Below are positions 1 through 8,904 of a DNA stretch of 64,000 bases, one piece after another. Location of the stretch: positions 1 to 64,000 of the forward strand of contig JAZNQD010000064.1 of the NCBI GenBank assembly GCA_045589955.1, in the 5' to 3' direction. The number at the start of each line of letters is the position of its first letter. Positions within the stretch are counted from its first letter, which is position 1. The translations under genes were made by a program, and so were the position numbers. The notes under the pieces were generated by a model, which saw only the letters and a list, made by a program, of their open reading frames with translations, made no database searches and was not told the origin of the DNA. The DNA comes from CAJGCS01 sp045589955. GTDB taxonomy: Bacteria > Bacillota_I > Bacilli_A > ML615J-28 > CAG-313.

Positions 1-2514
1 AAAGCTGGCGTTAAGGAACTTGTATTAGATGAAGTTAACTTAGAACACATTGCTAATATCATGGAACTTGCTGCTAACTTAACAGTTGCACAAGAAAATG
101 CATCTAACGTATGGAACGCATTAGTACTTCCAAGATTAGAATCTCTTGGTCTTGCTAAATTAGTTAAATATGAAGGTGCAACAAACGCTGAATTATTAGA
201 AGACTTAGTTAAAGGTGCTGAAATTGTACGTGTAATGAACGGCTTAGAAGTTGTTGCTATTTACAATGGTGCAGCTATTAACTATGACCAAGCTGACGAA
301 GTTGAATTATTATTAACTTTAATTTCTCAATTAAATTACTTCGAAGTTGATGAACAAACAATCTTCGATTTCATCGCTTCAAAAGTTTCTGCATTATACA
401 CTTATAATGTTAGTCCTCAAGACTTAGATATCGCTGGAGATTTAGTTAAACTTGCAGATGTATATCGCAAAGCACTTCCAATCTTAACAGCTCCTGAATA
501 TCCATTCACAACTCTTAAACAATATTTAGATATATTACGTACTCGTAGTATTCCTGGTAAGACTGCTCTTGTAACTGTTGTTAATAACAACATGCAAGCT
601 GCTGTTGATACTTATGATGAATTATTAGACTTAGACATCGTTAAATATGGTGTTGTTGGTGCTTATAATAAAGTTTCTGCTTTAGGCGTAGCATCTAGTC
701 TAGTTTCATTATTAGATCCATCTTCATTAACACTTGCTCAAATCGAAGAAGATTTAGCTATATCTGTTGCTGTTGCTCAAGCATTAGTTAACAGTGGTGT
801 TAAAGTAGGTGTTAAAGATGGTAGATTAGGTGTTCTTGCAAGCTCAGTTATTGACTTTGCTGAATTAGATAACCTAGTAACTGAATTATACAAATTAAAT
901 TGTTTAGAAGGCGACTTCGACGCTATCGTTGATGTAGTTGCTTCTAAAGCAGGTTTAAGTTTAACTGGTACATATTTAGCTCAAGATGAAAGAGCATTCG
1001 TTTCTGAAATCTTTGCTCTTGCACAAGTATTTGAAGCTGAACTTGCTATCGCTAACTTAGGCGACATGCTTAACTATTATAAAGATATCAATAACACTGT
1101 TGAATTAGTTATGGCTAATACAACATTACAAAATGCAATCGTAGACTTCATTGATGAAGCTGCTAAGACTACTTTAGGTCAAGATTTAGTAAAAGGTGCT
1201 TATGTACAATTTGCTATTCCAGCTCTTCCAGTTGACTACCAAGACTTCATTGATTTTGATGATCCTGCATATACTCCAAACTTATGGGCTAATGACTTCG
1301 CAAATATGTTCGTTATCTACAACGAATTAGAAGCGTTAAATTATGGCGATCCATCATTTGTTCCAACTATTAGTGAAGTTGAAGCATTATACGAATTATT
1401 ATTCATCTCAAATAGTCCTTACTCAGTAAGCAAAGCTCCTCAAGCTTGGTTAGAAAAACTATTCTTCAATAGTCTTCCAACTTTAGGTGCATTCGCTCCT
1501 GAATATTCTGCAGTAACAGATTGGGATCAAGAAGTTCTTGCTATCCAAGATGTTCTTGCTGAATTAGCAAATATCTTAGGTGCTAATAAAGAAGTTCTAA
1601 GCTTAAGTATGGCTGATTTCTATGAATTAGATCAAGTTTCTAAAGCTTATGATTTACTAGTTGCTATTAGAGCATCTAAGACAATGCGTTCATTAACAAT
1701 CGCAATCATTGATGAAGCAATCGAAGTAAGCTCATCTTCATCTGCTAAGATTAACTTAGAAGAATTAAGATCTGCTGAATTTGATGCTCAAATTACTCCA
1801 ACTGGATATGCTTATAACGAAGCATACTGGACAGATGCTGAACTTAACAACTTAGCTAAGATCTTAGTTTACTCAAATGAATTATTACATGATGAATTTG
1901 GTAACTTTGATGCTAGCGCGTTCGACTTCACAGATACAGCTAACTTTGGTGATTACTATAATTCTCCATTAAAAGCTGATACATCTGTTGATGAAAGCAA
2001 GTTAGGTTTAGGTCACTTATTAGGTGCTTTATATGCTTCTAGTACATTTGACCTTGAAAGCTTAGGTGGTCCTACAGGATTAATCGCAAATGAAATGAGT
2101 TCATTCATTTCTAACACAAGCTTAATCGGCGAAATTGATGCTGAAGAAGATATTTATGAAATCTTAGACGCAATCAAAGCTGTTAATGCTGCAACAAACA
2201 ACAACTTAAATGCTTTAGGTATTGAAACTGTTTATAATAACATTTCTGATGCTAAAGTAGTTACTATGATTGACTCAATCAAAGATTCTGATGTATTAAG
2301 AGGTATGTTACCATTCTTAATGAATCAATTAGTTGTTGAAGCTGCTACACAAAACGGTATCGCTCCTGCTCTTGCATTCCAAGGAATTAAATTATTCATT
2401 GATGCTAACTTAGGTGCTGCATTAGAAACTCCTAATGCAACAAATGCAGAAGTAATTTACAATACTAATGCAAGCGATCTAATTGACGCTATTGAATACA
2501 TCGCAACAATTTAA
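1..2514 (+). CDS. Large helical repeat protein, 3' part only (5' end outside window)
   Basis: The reading frame is open from base 1, so the ATG at 61 is probably internal and the true start lies upstream of the window. About 837 residues are visible. They are Ala/Leu/Asp/Glu/Asn-rich, with no cysteine-rich, Walker or other recognisable catalytic motif and no membrane anchor before the stop. A loose unit recurs roughly every 80-110 residues: an acidic or aromatic lead (DERAF, WANDF, WDQEV, YWTDAEL, IDAEEDIYE) followed by a Leu/Ile-rich helix. This looks like a divergent all-helical repeat protein. Codon use is strongly biased (TTA, GAA, GCT, frequent AAC/TTC), as in the abundant binding protein at 16396, which suggests high expression. 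I do not recognise the family. A secreted or surface role is only a guess, since the N-terminus is missing. Confidence 0.75.
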   Translation, partial: KAGVKELVLDEVNLEHIANIMELAANLTVAQENASNVWNALVLPRLESLGLAKLVKYEGATNAELLEDLVKGAEIVRVMNGLEVVAIYNGAAINYDQADEVELLLTLISQLNYFEVDEQTIFDFIASKVSALYTYNVSPQDLDIAGDLVKLADVYRKALPILTAPEYPFTTLKQYLDILRTRSIPGKTALVTVVNNNMQAAVDTYDELLDLDIVKYGVVGAYNKVSALGVASSLVSLLDPSSLTLAQIEEDLAISVAVAQALVNSGVKVGVKDGRLGVLASSVIDFAELDNLVTELYKLNCLEGDFDAIVDVVASKAGLSLTGTYLAQDERAFVSEIFALAQVFEAELAIANLGDMLNYYKDINNTVELVMANTTLQNAIVDFIDEAAKTTLGQDLVKGAYVQFAIPALPVDYQDFIDFDDPAYTPNLWANDFANMFVIYNELEALNYGDPSFVPTISEVEALYELLFISNSPYSVSKAPQAWLEKLFFNSLPTLGAFAPEYSAVTDWDQEVLAIQDVLAELANILGANKEVLSLSMADFYELDQVSKAYDLLVAIRASKTMRSLTIAIIDEAIEVSSSSSAKINLEELRSAEFDAQITPTGYAYNEAYWTDAELNNLAKILVYSNELLHDEFGNFDASAFDFTDTANFGDYYNSPLKADTSVDESKLGLGHLLGALYASSTFDLESLGGPTGLIANEMSSFISNTSLIGEIDAEEDIYEILDAIKAVNAATNNNLNALGIETVYNNISDAKVVTMIDSIKDSDVLRGMLPFLMNQLVVEAATQNGIAPALAFQGIKLFIDANLGAALETPNATNAEVIYNTNASDLIDAIEYIATI

Positions 2515-2523
2515 TTTAAAATT

Positions 2524-2553
2524 AAAGGATACTCACTTTTTGAGTATCCTTTT
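2524..2553 (+). terminator. Intrinsic terminator after the large repeat protein
   Basis: A perfect 10-bp stem (AGGATACTCA at 2526-2535 with TGAGTATCCT at 2541-2550) around a 5-nt loop runs into TTTTC just after the stop codon. Confidence 0.9.
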
Positions 2554-2590
2554 CTTATATATAATAACAATAAATATCAATTCATTATAT

Positions 2591-2619
2591 TTGACTTTTC
2601 TTAGAATATTTGGTATAAT
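2591..2619 (+). promoter_or_regulatory. Sigma-A type promoter for rpmE
   Basis: TTGACT at 2591-2596 and TATAAT at 2614-2619 are separated by exactly 17 bp, about 57 bp upstream of the rpmE start. Confidence 0.85.
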
Positions 2620-2675
2620 AATTCAGTAAATAAAACTTACTATGGTTACAAAAACTATGGCGGAAGGAGTATAGC

Positions 2676-2894
2676 ATGAAACAAGGAATTCATCCAAAGT
2701 ACCAAAAGACTAAAGTTGTTTGTGTATCATGTGGCGCAGAATTTGAAACTGGTTCTACAGCAAAAGAAATTCGTGTTGATACATGTTCAAAATGTCATCC
2801 ATTCTATACAGGAGAACAAAAATTCGTTCAAACTACTGGTAGAATTGATAGATTTAACAAACGCATTAGCATGGCTAAAAAAGAAAACAAATAG
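2676..2894 (+). CDS. rpmE: 50S ribosomal protein L31 (zinc-binding type)
   Basis: The 72-residue product is a small basic protein of the large ribosomal subunit. It begins MKQGIHPKYQ, as in L31 proteins, and carries two Cys pairs (CVSC near residue 16 and CSKC near residue 37), which are the zinc ligands of the C+ type A form. The C-terminus is basic (FNKRISMAKKENK). The length matches the family. An AAGGAG sits at 2664-2669, about 6 bp before the ATG. The gene is monocistronic, with its own consensus promoter upstream and a terminator directly after. The overlapping reading frames in this area are shadows. Confidence 0.97.
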   Translation: MKQGIHPKYQKTKVVCVSCGAEFETGSTAKEIRVDTCSKCHPFYTGEQKFVQTTGRIDRFNKRISMAKKENK

Positions 2895-2903
2895 TTTAAA
2901 ATT

Positions 2904-2931
2904 AAAGTCTATCTTAGGATAGACTTTTTTT
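2904..2931 (+). terminator. Intrinsic terminator of rpmE
   Basis: GTCTATC (2907-2913) pairs with GATAGAC (2918-2924), extended by an A/T clamp, with a TTAG loop and seven Ts (2925-2931). Confidence 0.9.
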
Positions 2932-2943
2932 GTTGTTTTGATT

Positions 2944-2972
2944 TTGACTATTATAATCAAAAATAGTATAAT
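2944..2972 (+). promoter_or_regulatory. Sigma-A type promoter for the ABC-F/aminopeptidase operon
   Basis: TTGACT at 2944-2949 and TATAAT at 2967-2972 with a 17-bp spacer, placed between the rpmE terminator and the AAAGGAGGTG ribosome binding site of the next gene. Confidence 0.85.
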
Positions 2973-2999
2973 AAAAACAAAAAGCAAAGGAGGTGTAAT

Positions 3000-4769
3000 A
3001 TGTTAATAACCTTTAATAATGTTTCATTTAAATATATTGATAAAGTATTATTAAATAATGTTAATTTCACAATTAATGAAACTGATAAAATAGGCCTTCT
3101 TGGTGTTAATGGGGTTGGTAAATCAACTTTGTTAAAACTCTTAGTTTCCGAACTAGAACCAACATCTGGCATTATCTATAAGAAAAATAATATTAAAATA
3201 GCATATTTACCTCAAGAAACTAACTTTGTTTTAGAAAATACGATTTTAGAAGAAATAAAAAGAATTACTAAAACTAAAGAAGATGAAGCTTTCAATATGA
3301 AAAGCATTTTAAATAAACTTGGCCTTGATGATCATTCACGTATTATAAAAGAACTATCTGGAGGAGAAAAAAAACGTCTTGCTTTAGCTTGTACTCTGAT
3401 TACTCCAGCTGACTTAATAATCCTTGATGAACCTACTAACCATTTAGATATCTGGATGATCAATTGGCTAGAAAAGTTTTTAGTAAAATTTAATAAAGCA
3501 GTCTTGCTTGTTACCCATGACCGATATTTCTTAGAACGTATTACCAAAAAGATCATGGAACTGGAGTTTGGTAATATTCATTTATATGAAGGTAATTATC
3601 ATACATTTTTAAATGAAAAAGTAATTCGTTTAGAAATGTTAAAAGCAAGTGAAAGAAAATTAACTTCGATTTTGAAAAAAGAAGAAAAATGGATTAAGAT
3701 GAATCCTCAAGCAAGATCGACAAAATCAAAAGAACGCATTGAAAGATTTGAACAGCTTAATCTTGACTTGAAAAATGTTTCAAATATTATTAAAGAAAAC
3801 GAAACAACAATGAGTTTGGATTCTGCAAAAACACGCATTGGTAAAAAGACGATCATTATTAAAGACTTGAAAAAAGAATATAATGGCCATGTTCTTTTTG
3901 AAAATTTTAGTTATATGCTTAGACGCTTTGATCGCCTAGGAATTATTGGTAAAAACGGGGCGGGTAAGACAACGCTCTTCAAATCAATTCTGGGGCTAAT
4001 TAAGCCTGATTTTGGAACGATTGAAGTAGGAGAGACTATTAATATAGGGTACTTTTCCCAAGGTAATGATGAATTCGATGAAAACATGCGAATTATCGAT
4101 TATATAAAAGAAAAAGGTGAATATATTGAGACAACCGAAGGAGTTTTAAGTGCAAGTCAATTTTTAGAAAATTACTTGTTTTCTAAAACCCAACAATATA
4201 TGCCAATCAAATCATTATCTGGAGGAGAAAAAAGAAGACTTAAACTTGTCAGTGTCTTAATTCAAAACCCTAATGTTTTATTTTTAGATGAACCAACTAA
4301 TGATTTAGATATATATACTTTAGAAATACTAGAAGATTATCTAGAACAATTTAAAGGTGCCATTGTTACAGTATCACATGATCGATATTTCTTAGATAAG
4401 ATTTGTGATCACTTTATCCATTTTGAAAACGGAAATATCCAAGAAAAAAATGGTCTTGTAAGTGAACATATTAAAGAAACTGAACAAACAAAACAAGCAC
4501 CAAAGGAAAAAGTAGAAATAAGACCACAAATAAAATTTACCTCTTCTATGAAAAAAGAATACGAACATATTGAAGAAGATATATCTTTATTAGAAGAAAA
4601 AGTAAAGAAACTCGAAAATGAGAAAATCTTGTGTGGTTCTGACTACCAAAAACTAATTGATATTAATAATGAACAAGAAAAGTTAAATAAAGAAATTGAA
4701 GATAAAATAGCCCGTTGGGAGTATTTATCAGAATTATATGAATTATATAATAAGGAGAGAAGAAAATGA
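3000..4769 (+). CDS. ABC-F family ATPase with C-terminal coiled coil (Uup/YdiF-like)
   Basis: The 589-residue soluble protein has two tandem ABC domains and no membrane segment, the hallmark of ABC-F translation factors and ribosome-protection proteins. Domain 1 has Walker A GVNGVGKST (residues 35-43), signature LSGGEKKR and Walker B LIILDEPTNHLD. Domain 2 has GKNGAGKTT, LSGGEKRR and VLFLDEPTNDLD. A charged linker (about residues 200-280) joins them, and a lysine/glutamate-rich coiled coil (about 500-589) resembles the Uup C-terminal domain. ABC-F proteins act on the ribosome, either as elongation aids or in antibiotic protection; which applies here cannot be told from sequence alone. A strong AAAGGAGGTG ribosome binding site precedes the ATG. 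The stop overlaps the next start (ATGA), indicating translational coupling. Confidence 0.92.
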   Translation: MLITFNNVSFKYIDKVLLNNVNFTINETDKIGLLGVNGVGKSTLLKLLVSELEPTSGIIYKKNNIKIAYLPQETNFVLENTILEEIKRITKTKEDEAFNMKSILNKLGLDDHSRIIKELSGGEKKRLALACTLITPADLIILDEPTNHLDIWMINWLEKFLVKFNKAVLLVTHDRYFLERITKKIMELEFGNIHLYEGNYHTFLNEKVIRLEMLKASERKLTSILKKEEKWIKMNPQARSTKSKERIERFEQLNLDLKNVSNIIKENETTMSLDSAKTRIGKKTIIIKDLKKEYNGHVLFENFSYMLRRFDRLGIIGKNGAGKTTLFKSILGLIKPDFGTIEVGETINIGYFSQGNDEFDENMRIIDYIKEKGEYIETTEGVLSASQFLENYLFSKTQQYMPIKSLSGGEKRRLKLVSVLIQNPNVLFLDEPTNDLDIYTLEILEDYLEQFKGAIVTVSHDRYFLDKICDHFIHFENGNIQEKNGLVSEHIKETEQTKQAPKEKVEIRPQIKFTSSMKKEYEHIEEDISLLEEKVKKLENEKILCGSDYQKLIDINNEQEKLNKEIEDKIARWEYLSELYELYNKERRK

Positions 4770-6013
4770 TTATAACAAAAAGTTTAGAAAATAAATTAAG
4801 AAAGTTCGCTAAGTTAGCAGTAGTTACAGGTGTAAATATTCAACCGGGACAAATGCTATTACTTAGCTCACCAATAGAAGCTAAAGAATTTGCTAAGTTG
4901 ATTGTTGAAGAAGCGTATAAGGCTGGTGCTGGATATGTTGATGTACAGTTCAGTGATGCTGAAATCTCAAAATTTCATTTCCAATATGCAAGTGATAAAT
5001 ATCTATATGACGTACCTGAATGGAATATTCAAAAATTACATTATTATATGGATGAAAAAGCAGCACGACTTTCAATTTCATCACCTAACCCTGAAGCCTT
5101 CAAAGGCGTAGATCCAGCTCGTATTGCTGCAGCCGCAAAAGCCGCAGCTCCTAAAACAGCTTTCTTTAGAAAGTTCTCTATGGCATCTGGTTCTCAGTGG
5201 TCAATAGTTGCTTGGCCTAATCCTGTTTGGGCAAAGAAGGTTTTCCCAAATAAAAATGAAGAAGAAGGTATGGAAGCATTACTTGATGCCATTTTATATG
5301 CATCACGTGTAACCGATACTAACGATCCAGTTGAAGAATGGAAAGAACATACTGCTCGTCTTGCAAAAAACTCAAAAACTTTAAATGACTATCACTTTAA
5401 ATCATTAAAGTTTAAAAATAGTGCTGGTACAGATATGACAATTGATCTTGTTGAAAAACACATCTGGGCCGGTGGAGCTGAAGTTTCACTAAACGGATTT
5501 GACTTTGCGCCAAACATTCCAACTGAGGAAGTATTTACAATGCCTCATTCACATGGTGTAAATGGCCGTGTTGTTGCCTCATTACCACTTAACTATAATG
5601 GCAAATTAATTGAAGATTTCTATTTAGATTTTAAAGATGGTGAAGTAGTAGCTTACGGAGCTAAGAAAGAAGAAGATACACTAAAATATTTACTTGAAAT
5701 GGATGAAGGCAGTAAACGCCTTGGTGAAGTTGCATTAATCTCACATGACTCCCCTATTTCAAATTTAAATATCTTATTCTATAATACATTATTTGATGAA
5801 AATGCATCTTGCCACTTAGCGCTTGGTAATGCTTATACAATGAATATTGAACAAGGTAATGAATTACCTGAAGAAGAACTAATTAAACAAGGATATAATA
5901 AATCAATGGTACACGTTGATTTTATGTTTGGTAGCCACGATATGGAAATTGATGGTGTTACTGAAAAGGGCGAATTAGTTCCAGTATTTAGAAAGGGGAA
6001 TTTTGTATTCTAA
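4766..6013 (+). CDS. M29-family metalloaminopeptidase (AmpS/PepS type)
   Basis: This 415-residue protein matches the M29 aminopeptidase family throughout, and its length is typical. The family's metal ligands and active-site residues can be placed: Glu in the PTEEVFTMPH segment, Glu in GEVALISHDSPIS, His and Tyr in the CHLALGNAY segment, and His-x-Asp in HVDFMFG. It is cytoplasmic (no signal peptide) and would remove N-terminal residues from short peptides. It overlaps the ABC-F gene by 4 bp, and its own stop overlaps the start of the next aminopeptidase by one base. The pairing suggests peptide recycling, fitting the peptide importer further along the window. Confidence 0.93.
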   Translation: MIITKSLENKLRKFAKLAVVTGVNIQPGQMLLLSSPIEAKEFAKLIVEEAYKAGAGYVDVQFSDAEISKFHFQYASDKYLYDVPEWNIQKLHYYMDEKAARLSISSPNPEAFKGVDPARIAAAAKAAAPKTAFFRKFSMASGSQWSIVAWPNPVWAKKVFPNKNEEEGMEALLDAILYASRVTDTNDPVEEWKEHTARLAKNSKTLNDYHFKSLKFKNSAGTDMTIDLVEKHIWAGGAEVSLNGFDFAPNIPTEEVFTMPHSHGVNGRVVASLPLNYNGKLIEDFYLDFKDGEVVAYGAKKEEDTLKYLLEMDEGSKRLGEVALISHDSPISNLNILFYNTLFDENASCHLALGNAYTMNIEQGNELPEEELIKQGYNKSMVHVDFMFGSHDMEIDGVTEKGELVPVFRKGNFVF

Positions 6014-7266
6014 TGAAACATGTAACAAACTTAATTAATTTTATTGAAAAGTCATATACACCATATCATGTAACAGAAAACTTAAAACAAATGTTATTAG
6101 ATAGTGGATTTACATATATCACAACTGACTTAGAAAATATCGAACTTAATAAAAAATACTTCACAATCTTTAATGATTCTGCAATCGTTGCCTTCACAAC
6201 ACCTAATAAAAAAGAAGATGTTGAAACGCATATTATTGCATCACATAATGATTCACCAACATTTAAACTTAAACCAAACTTTATGTTTGTTGATAACAAT
6301 TATGTTCGCTTTAATACTGAACCTTATGGCGGAGCAATCTATGCATCTTTTATGGATAAATTACTTGGTGTTGCTGGTCGCATGATTGTTAAAGGTGAAA
6401 ATGGTCTTGAGACAAAACTAGTTTGTTTTGAAGATGATGTTATTATTCCAAATGTTGCAATACATATGAACCGCGAAATGAATACAAATCTTAACCTTAA
6501 TCCACAAGTAGATATGTTACCATTATTTAGCTTAAGTAAAGACCATCAACTATTTAGTGAAGAAGTATTAAGCCATGATTTATTCCTATATAATAAAGAA
6601 AAAGGAAAAGTTTGGGGAAGAGAAAAAGAATTTGTTTCATCACCTAAACTAGATGACTTAGAATGTGCATATGCGTCTATTGTTGCAATAAAAGAACAAG
6701 AACCAAATGAGTATTTAAACATGGCAGTAGTGTTTAATAACGAAGAAGTTGGTTCACGTTCAACTACAGGTGCAGCTTCAAACATTCTTGAAAATTTATT
6801 TAAGAAAATGATTAAGAAGTTAGGCTTAGAAGATGTGGAAAAAATCGTTAAGAAATCATTAATTGTTTCGGCGGATAATGCGCATGCAATTCACCCAAAT
6901 CATCCCGAGATTGCTGATAAAACTAACTACCCAGTATTAAATGGTGGAGTTGTAATTAAACATCAAGCTGGTCTTTCTTATACTACTGATGCTTTAAGTG
7001 AAGCTGTATTTAAACAAGTTTTAGTAGATAATATGATTCCTGTTCAAAGCTACACAAATCGTTCAGATAAACGCGGCGGTGGAACCCTTGGATCAATCTT
7101 ACTTTCATCTTTACCTATTTCATCTGTTGATATTGGTCTTGCTCAACTTGCAATGCACTCTTCTTATGAAACTGCTGGTTCAAAAGACATTGATTATTTA
7201 GTAGATGCTTTCTGCGCATTATTTAATACAAAACTTAATATTGATAAAATTTTAATTAACAAATAA
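6013..7266 (+). CDS. M18-family aspartyl-type aminopeptidase
   Basis: A 417-residue zinc aminopeptidase of the M18 (ApeB/DNPEP) family. The conserved elements occur in order: IIASHNDSPTFKLKP with the first metal His, YGGAIYASFMDKLLGVAGR with the bridging Asp, FNNEEVGS with the catalytic Glu pair, SADNAHAIHPNHPE, IKHQAG, and the C-terminal MHSSYETAG segment with the last metal His. It is cytoplasmic and predicted to cleave N-terminal residues, with acidic ones preferred in characterised homologues. The ATG overlaps the upstream stop by one base (TAATG), so it is translationally coupled to the M29 gene. Length is normal for the bacterial family. Confidence 0.93.
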   Translation: MKHVTNLINFIEKSYTPYHVTENLKQMLLDSGFTYITTDLENIELNKKYFTIFNDSAIVAFTTPNKKEDVETHIIASHNDSPTFKLKPNFMFVDNNYVRFNTEPYGGAIYASFMDKLLGVAGRMIVKGENGLETKLVCFEDDVIIPNVAIHMNREMNTNLNLNPQVDMLPLFSLSKDHQLFSEEVLSHDLFLYNKEKGKVWGREKEFVSSPKLDDLECAYASIVAIKEQEPNEYLNMAVVFNNEEVGSRSTTGAASNILENLFKKMIKKLGLEDVEKIVKKSLIVSADNAHAIHPNHPEIADKTNYPVLNGGVVIKHQAGLSYTTDALSEAVFKQVLVDNMIPVQSYTNRSDKRGGGTLGSILLSSLPISSVDIGLAQLAMHSSYETAGSKDIDYLVDAFCALFNTKLNIDKILINK

Positions 7267-7283
7267 TTTTAGGAGGGATAAAC

Positions 7284-8237
7284 ATGAAAAAGTTTTTAAC
7301 ATATGTGATTATTTTAATAACATCTTTAATAACTCTTTCAAGTTGTTCTCAACAAATGTATACTGTCTCTTTTGATACACTAATGATCGATAAAGTTGAA
7401 AGTGTATCAGTAAGAAACTTTAACAAAATTGATGAACCACCACATCCTGTTCGTGAAGGACATACATTTATGGGCTGGAGCTATAATGGTGAGAAATGGG
7501 ATTTTAAAACCGACCGCGTAAAAGGAGATATGACTTTAAAAGCCATTTGGTCAAAAAATATTTATACAATATCTTTTGATATCACTGGTACAGAACCATA
7601 TGCACCAATAAAAGAAGAATATGGTACACGCGTTGTTTTACCAAGACCAACAAGAAAAGAAGCTATTTTTGGTGGTTGGGAATATAATGGTGATATCGTT
7701 AATGTCATTGATGTTCCATCAGAAAACATTACGCTAAAAGCCATTTGGGATGTTGACCAAAAGTACTGGCCAATAATAAGTAATAAACTTACAAAATACC
7801 GTGGTGAAGAAGAAATCGTCTACGTTCCGGGATATTGGTTATTAGATAGAAAAATCACATATTTAGATATTGGTTTTGGTTGCTTTCAAGATAATAAGGT
7901 AATTAAAGAGGCTATCATCCAGGATGGAATCAAAGTAATTGAAGATAGTGCATTTATTTGGTGTTCTAATTTAACAAAAGTTACAATTCCTAATACAGTT
8001 ACTAAAATAGGAATGTATACTTTTGCTTATACTAACCTAAAAGAAATAGTTATTCCTGAAAGTGTTGAAGTAATAAAATCATTTGCCTTTTACGATATTC
8101 CTGAAGATGCAATCATTTATGCATCTGTTGAAGAACAACCAGAAACTTGGTATGCCTACTGGGCTCCTGAAAATGTAAAAGTATATTGGAAAAATGAATG
8201 GACATATGATTCAAATGGAAATCCAATTGTAAAATAA
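7284..8237 (+). CDS. Lipoprotein with two InlB-B repeats and a leucine-rich (BspA-like) segment
   Basis: The 317-residue product starts with a lipoprotein signal peptide (MKKFLTYVII... lipobox LSSC). Two Listeria-Bacteroides (InlB_B) beta-grasp repeats follow, each with the typical TVSFDT / GYxFxGWxYNGxxW / LKAIW pattern, at about residues 28-90 and 93-155. The C-terminal half has a BspA-type leucine-rich stretch (IKVIEDSAFIWCSNLTKVTIPNTVTKIG..., about 205-275). Such proteins are surface anchored and mediate adhesion or binding; the partner is unknown. A strong AGGAGGG site sits 7 bp before the ATG. The 17-bp gap after the M18 gene, with no terminator between, suggests it is the last gene of that operon. 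Confidence 0.88.
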   Translation: MKKFLTYVIILITSLITLSSCSQQMYTVSFDTLMIDKVESVSVRNFNKIDEPPHPVREGHTFMGWSYNGEKWDFKTDRVKGDMTLKAIWSKNIYTISFDITGTEPYAPIKEEYGTRVVLPRPTRKEAIFGGWEYNGDIVNVIDVPSENITLKAIWDVDQKYWPIISNKLTKYRGEEEIVYVPGYWLLDRKITYLDIGFGCFQDNKVIKEAIIQDGIKVIEDSAFIWCSNLTKVTIPNTVTKIGMYTFAYTNLKEIVIPESVEVIKSFAFYDIPEDAIIYASVEEQPETWYAYWAPENVKVYWKNEWTYDSNGNPIVK

Positions 8238-8243
8238 AAAGAA

Positions 8244-8274
8244 TCCAACATAGTAAACTATGTTGGACTTTTTT
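8244..8274. terminator. Bidirectional terminator between the lipoprotein and tspO-like genes
   Basis: A perfect 10-bp stem (TCCAACATAG at 8244-8253 with CTATGTTGGA at 8258-8267) is flanked by T-runs on both strands. It can end both convergent genes. Confidence 0.88.
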
Positions 8275-8752
8275 AATTTTGTAAATAGAATAAGATTGAA
8301 AATACCATTGCAACAATACTCCAAACAATATAAGGTAAAGTTAAAAAAGTAATCTTCTTGTTATGTGTTAATGACTCTAATGCAACAAAACTAATGGTAA
8401 AGAAAACAATTAAACAAACAACAAAACTTAAGAAAAGTTCTTTTAACATAAAGAATAAAGGGATGTATAAAATATTAAATAAATAGTTAATACCAATAAA
8501 AACAAATAATTTAATCAAACTCTTATCTTTGGTCTTTATGTATAAATTAATATAATATGATATTAATATACTCATCAGGATATATATAATTGACCAAACA
8601 ATTATAAAAACAACTGGTGGTAAATGGGGCCCATTTAAACTATAATAATATTCCTTGTCAATCTTAAAAAACAAGTTCGGCACAAGATACAAAGCAAGTG
8701 GGATAATAAAAAAGATTATATTCTTCCAATTAATATTTTTAAATAATTTCAT
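8273..8752 (-). CDS. TspO/MBR-family membrane protein
   Basis: The 159-residue, very hydrophobic protein has about five predicted transmembrane helices. It shows TspO/MBR (tryptophan-rich sensory/peripheral benzodiazepine receptor) features: an LPP...VFIIVWSIIYILM segment after the first helix, an N-x-x-FNILYIPLFF helix, and a late PYIVWSIVAMVF helix. Bacterial TspO proteins bind tetrapyrroles and sterol-like ligands and have been linked to porphyrin handling. A GGAGG lies about 8 bp before the ATG on the minus strand. It stands alone between convergent and divergent neighbours. The family match rests on scattered motifs, so it is less certain than for the enzymes nearby. Confidence 0.72.
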   Translation of the reverse strand: MKLFKNINWKNIIFFIIPLALYLVPNLFFKIDKEYYYSLNGPHLPPVVFIIVWSIIYILMSILISYYINLYIKTKDKSLIKLFVFIGINYLFNILYIPLFFMLKELFLSFVVCLIVFFTISFVALESLTHNKKITFLTLPYIVWSIVAMVFSILFYLQN

Positions 8753-8849
8753 CTAAATCCTCCAAACTAATATTCAATATAGTATATGTTTTAGATAATA
8801 TAATTATGTTTATAATGTAATATTTTCCAAATATTTATATAGAAATATT

Positions 8850-8879
8850 TTGACACAAACATCTTTTATATGATATAAT
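8850..8879 (+). promoter_or_regulatory. Consensus promoter that fixes the start of the GHL10 gene
   Basis: TTGACA (8850-8855) and TATAAT (8874-8879) are separated by 18 bp. The -10 box overlaps the ATG at 8878, so transcription should start near 8886 and that ATG cannot be used. Confidence 0.85.
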
Positions 8880-8904
8880 GATAATGAATGAAAGGAAACA
8901 AAAT

